A DNA stretch of 64,000 nt from Rubrivivax gelatinosus IL144 (lineage in GTDB: Bacteria; Pseudomonadota; Gammaproteobacteria; Burkholderiales; Burkholderiaceae_C), in NCBI RefSeq assembly GCF_000284255.1, contig NC_017075.1:2418001-2482000 (forward strand), in the 5' to 3' direction. Positions 28,726 through 36,452 of the stretch are shown in pieces (position 1 is the first letter of the stretch; every line of letters starts with the position of its first letter). The notes beneath the pieces were generated by a model, which was not told where the DNA came from, made no database searches, and saw only the letters and a list, made by a program, of their open reading frames with translations. The position numbers were made by a program, and so were the translations under genes.

Positions 28726-30307
28726 CGAACGAGCCCCCGCGGAGCACCGCGTCCTGCTGCTGACGCCGACCCAGCGCGACGGCCAGATCGCGCTGCGCCT
28801 GCTCTCGGCGGCCGGCATCGCCTGCCTGGAATGCGCGGACAGCCAGGCCTTGGCCTGGGAGATCGAGCTCGGGGTCGGCGCCATCGTGATGACCGACGTG
28901 GCCGTCTCGGATCCGAACTTCCGGCTGGTCCGCGCGGCGCTGGCGAACCAGCCCGACTGGTCCAAGGTGCCGGTGGTGCTGCTCAGCCGCGAGCGCGATC
29001 TGCCCTGGGCCGCGCAGCGTCTGATCGACGAGCTCGACAACGTCACGGTCATCGACCGTCCGTCCTCCCTGCGGACACTGCTGAGCTCGGTCCAGGCGGC
29101 GCTGCGCGGCCGCCGCTGGCAGTACGAGATCCGCGACCGCTTGGTCGAGCAGACCTTCGCCCGGGCCGCGCTGCAACAGGCCGACCGGCGCAAGGACGAG
29201 TTCCTCGCCACGCTGTCGCACGAGCTGCGCAACGGCCTGGCGCCGCTGGTCTACAACGTCGCCATCGGCAACCGCAGCCTGGACAACACGCCGTTGCTGC
29301 AGGAACTCTTCGCGCGCACGGGGCGCCAGGTGCACCACCTGGTGCGGCTGGTCGACGACCTGCTCGACGTGGCGCGCATCAGCACGGGCAAGATCGAGCT
29401 GAGCCTGGAGCGGCTGAACGTGCTGGACATCGTGAACCTGGCGCTCGACGCCTGCCGCGCCGAGGTTCAGCGCAAGCGCCACCGCTTCGTCATCGTCGAG
29501 GAGTGCGGCACCGATCTCGTCGTGCGCGGCGACCGCGTCCGGCTGACCCAGGTCCTGTCGAATCTGCTGTCCAACGCGGCCAAGTACATGGACGCCGGGG
29601 GCACCATCACCGTGCGCGTCGCCCACGATGCCGGCCAGGCCGTCGTCGAGGTCTCCGACACCGGCGTGGGCATTCCGCGCGAGTCGCTGCACAAGGTGTT
29701 CGACCTGTTCTCGCAGGTGCGCAACCAGCAGGCCTACTCTCAGGGCGGGCTGGGCATCGGGCTGTCGCTGGTCAAGCAGCTCGTGGAGATGCAAGGCGGC
29801 AGCGTGAGTGCCGCGAGCGACGGCCCCGGACGCGGCAGCACCTTCGCCGTGCGGCTTCCGGTGGTCGAGGCGGCCGAGCCGGCAGCCGCGGCGCCCGTCG
29901 CCGACGGCGCGGGCGAGCGGCCCGCCGAGCGGCCCTTGCACGTGCTCGTGGTCGACGACCAGTTCGACGTCGCCTCGTCGCTGGCCGACATGCTGCGCCT
30001 CGAGGGCCACGACGTCGAGGTCGCCAACAACGGCGTTCAGGCCTTGAACCTCGCGCGCGGACGGCGGCCCGACCTGGTGCTGCTCGACCTGGGCATGCCG
30101 GGGATGGACGGCTTCGAAGTCGCCCGCCGTCTGCGCATGCAGCTCGACGGCGAGCCACGCGTGCGGATCGTCGCGCTCACCGGCTGGGGGCAGGAAAGCG
30201 ACCGCGAACGGACCAAAGCGGCATCCTTCGACAGCCACCTGGTCAAGCCGCCGGCACCGGCCGAACTGGAAGTGCTGCTCGCTCAGGCGCGGCAGGCGTC
30301 GCCATGA
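28715..30307 (+). CDS. hybrid histidine kinase with degenerate N-terminal receiver, KaiC partner
   Basis: A 530-residue cytosolic kinase. The N-terminal ~125 residues fold like a receiver, but the acidic pair is missing (VLLLTPTQRD) while one Asp survives in IVMTDVAV, making a pseudo-receiver. HisKA follows with His169 in LSHELRNGLA, then HATPase (about 270-400, VSDTGVGIP, GLGIGLSLV), then a C-terminal canonical receiver (VVDDQFD, LLDLGMPGMDG, HLVKPP). ATG 28715 lies within the end of the KaiC-like gene, so the two are translationally coupled. A pseudo-receiver beside KaiC recalls CikA-type clock kinases, but the domain order differs. Confidence 0.9.
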   Translation: MTSDERAPAEHRVLLLTPTQRDGQIALRLLSAAGIACLECADSQALAWEIELGVGAIVMTDVAVSDPNFRLVRAALANQPDWSKVPVVLLSRERDLPWAAQRLIDELDNVTVIDRPSSLRTLLSSVQAALRGRRWQYEIRDRLVEQTFARAALQQADRRKDEFLATLSHELRNGLAPLVYNVAIGNRSLDNTPLLQELFARTGRQVHHLVRLVDDLLDVARISTGKIELSLERLNVLDIVNLALDACRAEVQRKRHRFVIVEECGTDLVVRGDRVRLTQVLSNLLSNAAKYMDAGGTITVRVAHDAGQAVVEVSDTGVGIPRESLHKVFDLFSQVRNQQAYSQGGLGIGLSLVKQLVEMQGGSVSAASDGPGRGSTFAVRLPVVEAAEPAAAAPVADGAGERPAERPLHVLVVDDQFDVASSLADMLRLEGHDVEVANNGVQALNLARGRRPDLVLLDLGMPGMDGFEVARRLRMQLDGEPRVRIVALTGWGQESDRERTKAASFDSHLVKPPAPAELEVLLAQARQASP

Positions 30308-30371
30308 CGCCGTGGCGGGCGATCGTGCCGCCGGCCTCGCGCGCCCGCCGCGGCCACAGCCGGACCGGCCA

Positions 30372-31298
30372 TCAGGCCGAGCGGGGCCGCCGCGCGGCCA
30401 CGGCATCGGGCACGAAGCGCGCGGCCAGCAGCAGCAGGGCCAGCAGCGCCGGCAGCCAGCGCAGGTCGGTGGCCACCGGCTGCGGCCGCGCCAGCGCCGG
30501 GTCGAGCATCGCGTCGGCCGCGGCCTGCGGCGCGGACAGCCGCCGGTAGCCCAGCCCCAGCAGCTTGCCCAGCGCCTGCAGGTGCTCTTCGCGCAGTTCC
30601 GACAGGTGCTCGTGCGCGCTGCCCGGGGTGTCGGGGCCGAAACGCTGCACCACGTCGTCGGCGGCCCACCAGCCGAGGCGGCGGCCGTTGCGGTCGACGC
30701 GCGGGATGCGCGCCGGCACGTCGCCGCCGACGCCGATCAGCCAGCCGCCGGTCTCGCCGGGCGTGATGTCCTGCATCGGGGGCTGCACCTCGCGGTGGCG
30801 CAGCGGCGGCGCTTCCTGGCCGTCGGTGAAGAACACGACACGCGTGTCCGGGTCGATCGCACGCGCCGCCCGCAGCACCCAGGTCGTGCCCTTGCCGATG
30901 TTGCTGGCGTTGGCCCAGCGCATGCGCCCGTCGACCTGCTCGAGCGACGCGAGCAGGGCGTCGTAATGGGCGCAGACCTCCACCGGCAGCATCAGCGGCA
31001 TCACGCGGTAGTCGGCGAAGACCGCCCAGCCGATGCGCGAGCCGCAGGGCAGGCGACGCAGTGCCTCGCGCGCTGCGGCGCGCGCGAAGGCCAGCCGCGT
31101 CGCCGGCACGCCGGCCAGCTGCTGGTCCTCGACTTCCATGCTCTGCGTGACGTCGAAGGTCACGAGGTACTGGAAGGTGGCGCGCTGCAGCGTCAGCGGC
31201 GGCAGCCACACCGCCGCGGCCAGCAGCGCCGCCGCAGCGGCGATCGGCAGGTTCTGGCGCGAGCCCAGGCCGCGCGCCAGCCAGCGCCAGGCGCTCAA
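30372..31298 (-). CDS. mxaL: MxaL, VWA protein for methanol dehydrogenase maturation
   Basis: A 308-residue membrane-anchored von Willebrand A protein. A TM segment spans about 18-36, the VWA domain follows with a MIDAS-like DVTQS and TDGQE, and a C-terminal TM segment lies near residue 290. Position and size match mxaL, the last gene of mxaRSACKL, which is needed to insert calcium into PQQ methanol dehydrogenase. The start is TTG at 31298, overlapping the mxaK stop (TTGA); the next Met would delete the first TM segment. It converges with the hybrid kinase, 64 bp between stops. Confidence 0.85.
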   Translation of the reverse strand: MSAWRWLARGLGSRQNLPIAAAAALLAAAVWLPPLTLQRATFQYLVTFDVTQSMEVEDQQLAGVPATRLAFARAAAREALRRLPCGSRIGWAVFADYRVMPLMLPVEVCAHYDALLASLEQVDGRMRWANASNIGKGTTWVLRAARAIDPDTRVVFFTDGQEAPPLRHREVQPPMQDITPGETGGWLIGVGGDVPARIPRVDRNGRRLGWWAADDVVQRFGPDTPGSAHEHLSELREEHLQALGKLLGLGYRRLSAPQAAADAMLDPALARPQPVATDLRWLPALLALLLLAARFVPDAVAARRPRSA

Positions 31299-31837
31299 GG
31301 CAGGTCTCCCGGCTTCATGCCGCGCAGCGAGATCTCGCGGCGCTCGACCGGCTCGTTGTCTTCCTCCTGCGGCGCGGCGTCTTCCTCGGGCGCGGCGCGC
31401 AGCGCCCGCTCGAGGTTGTAGCGCGCGTCCCAGGCCTGCGGGTCGGCGCGCAGCAGGTCGCGGTAGCGCTGCTTGGCCAGCTCGATGAGCGGCCCGGCCT
31501 CGCCGCGCTGGCCCTGTGCCAGGCCCTGGCGCAGCACGAGGTTGCCGAGGTTGTACTGGGCGTCGCGGCTGATCGAGTCGCCGCCGCCGGGCTGCACGAG
31601 GCCGCTGTAGAGCTTGAAGGCCTCGTCGAAGGCGCCGGCCTTGGCGAGGGCGGCGGCATGGGCCAGCCGCACCGGGCGCGGCGCGTCGCGTGCCACCGCA
31701 GCGTCCGGCCGCGACGCGGCGCCGACGGCGTTCAGCAGCTGGTGCTGGCGCTGGAGCTGCAGACCGTGCCAGGCTGCGACAGCGGCCGCGGCCAGCGTCG
31801 CGAGCGCGAAGGCGGCGTGTGCGGAGAGTCGTTTCAT
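31295..31837 (-). CDS. mxaK: MxaK, methanol dehydrogenase maturation protein
   Basis: A 180-residue protein with one N-terminal TM segment (about 8-24) and a TPR-like helical domain (DAQYNLGNLVLRQGL, DARYNLERALR) followed by an acidic tail (EEDAAPQEEDNEP). This is the usual make-up of MxaK, which acts with MxaA, MxaC and MxaL in calcium insertion into the dehydrogenase. The start MKRLSAHA is used because its ATG overlaps the mxaC stop (ATGA). Identification leans on gene order as well as sequence. Confidence 0.82.
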   Translation of the reverse strand: MKRLSAHAAFALATLAAAAVAAWHGLQLQRQHQLLNAVGAASRPDAAVARDAPRPVRLAHAAALAKAGAFDEAFKLYSGLVQPGGGDSISRDAQYNLGNLVLRQGLAQGQRGEAGPLIELAKQRYRDLLRADPQAWDARYNLERALRAAPEEDAAPQEEDNEPVERREISLRGMKPGDLP

Positions 31838-32838
31838 GCGGTTCGCCAGTCGTCGAGTTGCAGCGCCCGGCAGGCCAGCAGCCCCAGGCAGCACAGCAGT
31901 GCGGCGAGGAAGCAGCCGGGGCTGTAGTCCAGCCGCGGCACCTGCTGGAGGTCGCTGAGCGGGTAGTTCTGCTGCCGGTCGATCTCGGCGATGGCCGAGG
32001 CCAGCGCCTGCGGATCGTCGGTCTGGAACAGGTGGTAGGGCGTGGCCAGCGTCTTGAAGAACGCGTGCAGCGCGGCCTCCTCCTCGGAGTCCAGCGTGCC
32101 GGCGACCGGCCGCGTCAGGTCGGGCGAGTTCGGCCCGCTGCGGATGTAGATCCAGTACAGGCCGATGCGCTGCCGCGCCAGGCCGGCGGCGATGCGCCGG
32201 CGCTGCTCGTCGTCGAGCTGGGCGCCGCCGTCGGAGACGACGATGACGATGCGGCTGCCGGTGTAGCGCCGGTGCTCGAACTGCCCGATGGCCGCCAGCA
32301 GCGCAGGCCCCATCAGCGTGTCGGGCAGGCCGCGACCGATGGCGGTGGCCTTCAGCCCGGCCAGCACGGTGGCGTGGTCCTGCGTGAACGGCGCCACCAG
32401 CATCGCGCTGGTGCTGAAGGTCATCAGCGCGAAGCGGTCGTCGGGGCGGCGCTCGACGAAGTCGGCGAGCAGCTCGCGCACGACCTGGTTCTTGGTCGGC
32501 CGGCTGGCGTTGATCTGGCCGCCGGACTTAACGTCGCGCTGCATCAGGTTGGCGTCCATGCTGGAGCTGCGGTCCATCAGGATCAGCACCTCGGCGCCCT
32601 TGCCGGTGCGCAGCACCTGGGTGCCGCTCCGACCGGGCCCCGCCAGCCCGATCACCGCGGCGCAGATCGCGCCGCAGGCGAAACCCCGCCACAGCAGGCC
32701 GGCGGCGCGGCCCCAGGGATCGGCGGGCAGCCAGCCCACGGCCGCGAAGCTCAGCGTGTCGCGGCGCCGCCGCAGCAGCGGCAGCACGGCCAGCGGCAAC
32801 AGCAGCAGCCACGCGGCTTGGAGGAAATCGAAGTCCAT
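31834..32838 (-). CDS. mxaC: MxaC, VWA/BatA-like membrane protein
   Basis: A 334-residue protein. It has an N-terminal aerotolerance-type membrane anchor (FLQAAWLLLLPLAVLPLLRR), a second TM segment near 55-70, a VWA domain with complete MIDAS DRSSS near residue 90, and a C-terminal TM segment near 310 (PGCFLAALLCCLGLL). It is expected to sit in the inner membrane with its VWA domain in the periplasm. It is the fourth gene of the mxaRSACKL order and overlaps mxaK by 4 bp, with mxaA ending 4 bp before its start. Confidence 0.87.
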   Translation of the reverse strand: MDFDFLQAAWLLLLPLAVLPLLRRRRDTLSFAAVGWLPADPWGRAAGLLWRGFACGAICAAVIGLAGPGRSGTQVLRTGKGAEVLILMDRSSSMDANLMQRDVKSGGQINASRPTKNQVVRELLADFVERRPDDRFALMTFSTSAMLVAPFTQDHATVLAGLKATAIGRGLPDTLMGPALLAAIGQFEHRRYTGSRIVIVVSDGGAQLDDEQRRRIAAGLARQRIGLYWIYIRSGPNSPDLTRPVAGTLDSEEEAALHAFFKTLATPYHLFQTDDPQALASAIAEIDRQQNYPLSDLQQVPRLDYSPGCFLAALLCCLGLLACRALQLDDWRTA

Positions 32839-32842
32839 CGGC

Positions 32843-33706
32843 TCAGCGCTGGTGGCGGCGTTCGACGTCGCGCAACGCGCGGGCCAGCGCGTGCAGCGAC
32901 GGCGCCGGCCCGGCCGCGCCGGTCGTGCCGGCGAAGAAACGCAGCTCGGACTGGCGGAAGAAGGCCTCCAGCTGGGGCGCCAGCGGACTCAGCTGCGGCG
33001 ACTCGGCCAGCAGCCGCGGCAGCGTGCCGCCGTGCACGACGTGGCCGGCGCTGGTGTTCAGCGCGCGGTGCAGCACCCGCCAGGCCTCGGCGCTGTCGGC
33101 CTCGGTGCGGCGCAGCTCGCGCCAGGCCCGTGCGAACGGCAGCCGGCGCGCCTCGTACAGGTTGCGTGCGGCCCACCAGCCGCCCCAGGCCGCCAACAGG
33201 GCGGCCAGTGCCGCGAGCGACGCCGTCAGGCGCCGCCGCGGGCCGTCGTCGGGCACCGGCACGGCTGCACGGTCGGGCTGCAGCGCCTGCAGCGCGCCCT
33301 GGTCGAAGGTGGCACGCGACGTCATCGGGCCGATGCTGACCGGCCAGGTCGGCACCTGCAGCGGGCCGGCCGCGGTGGCCAGCGTCAGCGCCGGCAGCGA
33401 GGCCGCCAGCAGCGTGCGCGGCGAGTTGACGACCTGGTACTCGATCACCAGCCAGCGCCCACCGGCGTCGTCGCGCTCGACGCGCAGCGCGCGGCGCTCC
33501 AGGTACAGGCCGACACGATCCAGCGGCAGCGCTGCGGCGTCGACATCGTGTCCGTCGGGCAGCCGCACACGCTGGCTCAGCACGTCGCCCAGCAGGTGGC
33601 CGAAGCTGCGCGGCTGCTCGACGGTCGCCACGGGTGCGGCCGGTGCCGCCGGCGGCCCCAGGCACACCAGCGCCAGCACGAGTGCGGCGAGGCCCGGCGG
33701 CTTCAT
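32843..33706 (-). CDS. mxaA: MxaA, methanol dehydrogenase calcium-insertion protein
   Basis: A 287-residue protein. A cleavable signal peptide ends in PPAAPAAP, a periplasmic domain of about 150 residues follows (VATVEQPRSFGHLLGDVLSQ onward), then one TM segment near 165-185 and a cytosolic helical tail. This architecture and its place between mxaS and mxaC fit MxaA. The start MKPPGLAALV overlaps the mxaS stop (ATGA). The long upstream extension in the same frame belongs to mxaS in another frame and is rejected. Confidence 0.83.
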   Translation of the reverse strand: MKPPGLAALVLALVCLGPPAAPAAPVATVEQPRSFGHLLGDVLSQRVRLPDGHDVDAAALPLDRVGLYLERRALRVERDDAGGRWLVIEYQVVNSPRTLLAASLPALTLATAAGPLQVPTWPVSIGPMTSRATFDQGALQALQPDRAAVPVPDDGPRRRLTASLAALAALLAAWGGWWAARNLYEARRLPFARAWRELRRTEADSAEAWRVLHRALNTSAGHVVHGGTLPRLLAESPQLSPLAPQLEAFFRQSELRFFAGTTGAAGPAPSLHALARALRDVERRHQR

Positions 33707-34617
33707 GCCACGGCCTCCATGAAGTAACGGGTCAGCGCCTCGGCGTCGAAACGGCCCTGCAACTCGAACGGCGCCAGGCCATGCGCCGCGAACAGCGCCT
33801 GCAGCTCGGTGCGGCGCCGCGCCACGGCTTCGGCCCAGCGCCGGCGCAGCGGCTCGCGCAGCCACAAGGTGCGGCGCAGGCCGGTCTCGGCGTCGCTGAC
33901 GGCCAGCAGCGCGTGCGCGGCCGGCGGCGCCGTCTCGGCCGGATCCCAGGCGACGATCGGCAGCACGCAGGCCGGCGCCAGCTGTTCGAGCACGCCGTGC
34001 AGCGCCTGCAGCGGCCAGTGGAAGTCCGACACCAGGAAGACCAGCCCGGGGCGGCCGGCCAGCGGCGCCACGGTCTGCTGCAGCGCCCGGGGCGTCAGCT
34101 CGTGGGCGCGGTCGTGCTGGTCGGGCGCTTCGGCATGGCAACGGCGCAGGGCCTCGGCCATCAGCTGGCCGGCGCCCCGGCTGTGGCGCGCGGGCATGAA
34201 CAGATCCTCGCGCCGGCCGTGGTCGAAAGCCAGCAGCCCCAGTGCGTCGCCGCTGCGGTAGGCGCTGCGGCCCAGCGCCTCGACGAAGTCGGCGACGACG
34301 TCCAGCTTGCGGTGCCGGGCGCCGAAATGCATCGACGCCGAGACGTCGACGACCGCGTGAACGGCGACCGCGACGCGCTGGCGCGGCAGGCGCACCAGCC
34401 AGTCGCCGCGCGGGTCGCGCAGGCTGGCGCGCAGGTCGATGCGGCGCGGGTCCGGGTGGTCGAACAGCCGCCGGTGCGCCGCGAACACCTGGCCGGCACC
34501 CAGGCTGCTGCCGCGGTGTGCGCCCGGCCGCTGGCCGCCGAAGACGGCGGGCAGCCGGTAATGGAACTCGGCCGCCGCCGGGCCGGAACGAGGCCCGGAC
34601 AAGTCCTGAGCTCTCAT
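33703..34617 (-). CDS. mxaS: MxaS, DUF58-family protein
   Basis: A 304-residue cytosolic DUF58 protein with a VWA-like MIDAS (DVSASMHFG) near residue 92 and the family stretch FRS/RSAYRSGDALGLLAF around 118-130. DUF58 proteins work beside MoxR-type AAA ATPases, here the immediately upstream mxaR, as a chaperone pair. The start ATG overlaps the mxaR stop (ATGA). In mxa operons this gene is mxaS; its exact biochemical role is not known. Confidence 0.86.
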   Translation of the reverse strand: MRAQDLSGPRSGPAAAEFHYRLPAVFGGQRPGAHRGSSLGAGQVFAAHRRLFDHPDPRRIDLRASLRDPRGDWLVRLPRQRVAVAVHAVVDVSASMHFGARHRKLDVVADFVEALGRSAYRSGDALGLLAFDHGRREDLFMPARHSRGAGQLMAEALRRCHAEAPDQHDRAHELTPRALQQTVAPLAGRPGLVFLVSDFHWPLQALHGVLEQLAPACVLPIVAWDPAETAPPAAHALLAVSDAETGLRRTLWLREPLRRRWAEAVARRRTELQALFAAHGLAPFELQGRFDAEALTRYFMEAVA

Positions 34618-35633
34618 GGCGCCGCCACCCGGTCGACGATCTGCTGCACCAGCGCCGGCGCCAGCTCGGCGCGGCGCAGCTCGTAGACCGGCGTGAAGAA
34701 CACGCGGTGCGCCAGCACCGACGGCAGCACCGTCAGCAGGTCCGCCGGCAGCAGGTGGGTGCGGCCTTCGAGCCAGGCGACGACGCGCGCGGCGCGCAGC
34801 AGCGCGCTCATGCCGCGCGGGCTGGCGCCGGCCAGCACCAGGCGGCGCATGTCGACGCCGTCGAGCTGCACGCCGAAGCGCTGCGGGGCCTCGGTGGCTT
34901 CCCAGACCTCCAGCACGTAGCGCTCCAGCGTCGGGCTGGCCGTCACCGAGGACTGGATCAGCGTGCCGATCGTGTTGAGCTGCCCGGCCGGCAGGATCGC
35001 CGCCGGCACCTGCTCGATCAGCCGGTCGGCGTCGTGGAACACGGTGTCGAAGACCAGCGCCCGCCTAAGCTCGCGCTCGGCGGGCTTGCCCATGTTCAGC
35101 TCGAACATGAAGCGGTCGCGTGCCGCCGACGCGAGCTCGAAGGTCTCCTCCTTCTCGACCTTGTTGCGGTCGGCGAAGACCGTCATGTGCGGGAAGCGGT
35201 ACTCGCGGTTGAAGGCCGACACCGTGCGCTCGGCCATCGCGCGCAGCAGCAGCGACTGCACCTGCGGCCGGGCGCGGTTGATCTCGTTGAAGAAGAAGGT
35301 CGTCAGGCGCTCGCCGTGGCGCAGCAGCGGGCCCGGGTCGATGCGCGGCCGGCCGTCGGCGTCGACGTAGGTGTGATAGATCAGGTCGCCGGGCATCAGG
35401 TCGACGGTGCCCTCGACACGCTCGAAGTCGCCGCCGACGGCGCGTGCGAAGGCGCGCAGCACCGTCGTCTTGCCGACGCCGACGTCGCCTTCGAGCAGCA
35501 CATGGCCGCGTGCGAACAGGGCGACGGTGATCAGGCGGATCGTCGGCGCCTGGCCGATCACCGCGCGGGCGACCTCGCGCTCCAGGCGCAGGGCCAGTTC
35601 ACGCCAGTCTTGAAGTTCTCGTTCGGGGTCCAT
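34614..35633 (-). CDS. mxaR: MxaR, MoxR-family AAA+ ATPase
   Basis: A 339-residue MoxR ATPase, first gene of the maturation set. Walker A is GDVGVGKTT near residue 55, Walker B FFNEINRARPQ near 118, and a sensor region follows. MoxR proteins act as chaperones for cofactor or metal insertion, here calcium/PQQ enzyme assembly. It lies 117 bp after the NarL-type regulator gene, in the same direction; that gap holds a GC-rich hairpin (35673-35696) without a U-run, so readthrough from the two-component genes is possible. Confidence 0.9.
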   Translation of the reverse strand: MDPERELQDWRELALRLEREVARAVIGQAPTIRLITVALFARGHVLLEGDVGVGKTTVLRAFARAVGGDFERVEGTVDLMPGDLIYHTYVDADGRPRIDPGPLLRHGERLTTFFFNEINRARPQVQSLLLRAMAERTVSAFNREYRFPHMTVFADRNKVEKEETFELASAARDRFMFELNMGKPAERELRRALVFDTVFHDADRLIEQVPAAILPAGQLNTIGTLIQSSVTASPTLERYVLEVWEATEAPQRFGVQLDGVDMRRLVLAGASPRGMSALLRAARVVAWLEGRTHLLPADLLTVLPSVLAHRVFFTPVYELRRAELAPALVQQIVDRVAAP

Positions 35634-35750
35634 CGGCGGCTCACGGTGTGGGTTCGGGGCGCAGTCCGCCGCGCCGCGGGCCGGGAAGGCCGCGGCGGAG
35701 CGCCTGCGGGCAGGAGAGGGCGGGCCGCTCAGCCCGTCGGCGGCGGGCGT

Positions 35751-36452
35751 TCAGTCATCGCAGCGCCCCGCGGGCAAGCCGGGCACCGGGAACGGCAGCG
35801 CCGCGGCGACGTCGTCGACGCGCACCAGGCCGATGCTCAGCGCGAACCAGACCAGCTGGGCGTCGGTGCGCACGCCGATGCGGCTCTTGATCGCGTAGTG
35901 GTAGTTGCGCACCGTCTTCTCGCTGAGGTTCAGCGCGTCGGCGATCGCGTCGCTGGTGTGGCCGGAGGCGACCAGGCGCAGGATCTCGACCTCGCGCGGG
36001 CCCAGGTCGTCGAGCACCGCCACCGGGTCGGCCAGGCGCTGGGTCTCGATCGCCTGCCGAGTGTCCTCGCACAGCGCCTGCTCGCCCTGCGACACGGCCA
36101 GCACCGCGCGCACCAGCTCCTTGGGGCCGCTGCTCTTGGTGACGTAGCCCCAGGCGCCGGCCTGCAGCACCTTCAGCGCCATCGACGCGCCGCTGTGCAT
36201 CGTCACCATCAGCACACGCGCGTCGGCGTCGCGCTGGCGGATGTGGCGCAGCGCGTCCAGGCCGCTGGCACCGGGCAGCAGCATGTCCATCACGACGACG
36301 TCGGGGCGGTGGCGGCAGAAGGCCTCGTAGGCGCTGTCGGCGTCCACCGCTTCGGCGCAGACGCTCAGGCTGGGCTGGCGCTCGAGCAGCCGGCGATAGC
36401 CTTCGCGCACCACCGGGTGGTCGTCGACGAGCAGGACGCTGACCGGCTTCAT
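35751..36452 (-). CDS. NarL/LuxR-type response regulator (MoxX/FlhR-like position)
   Basis: A 233-residue regulator. The receiver has Asp56 in VVMDMLLPGASG and Lys in VTKSS. The C-terminal LuxR-type helix-turn-helix reads LGPREVEILRLVASGHTSDA, then LNLSEKTVRNYHYAIKSR. It is coupled to the kinase by ATGA overlap. In Paracoccus a two-component pair of this class (MoxYX, FlhSR) controls methanol-oxidation genes, so control of the downstream mxa operon is a fair inference. A 20-residue Pro/Ala-rich tail extends beyond the HTH. Confidence 0.9.
   Translation of the reverse strand: MKPVSVLLVDDHPVVREGYRRLLERQPSLSVCAEAVDADSAYEAFCRHRPDVVVMDMLLPGASGLDALRHIRQRDADARVLMVTMHSGASMALKVLQAGAWGYVTKSSGPKELVRAVLAVSQGEQALCEDTRQAIETQRLADPVAVLDDLGPREVEILRLVASGHTSDAIADALNLSEKTVRNYHYAIKSRIGVRTDAQLVWFALSIGLVRVDDVAAALPFPVPGLPAGRCDD

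Noticed and set aside
35673..35696. GC-rich hairpin between the NarL regulator and mxaR as a terminator.
   Set aside because: The stem GCCGCGG/CCGCGGC is strong but no U-tract follows on the minus strand, so termination is not supported.
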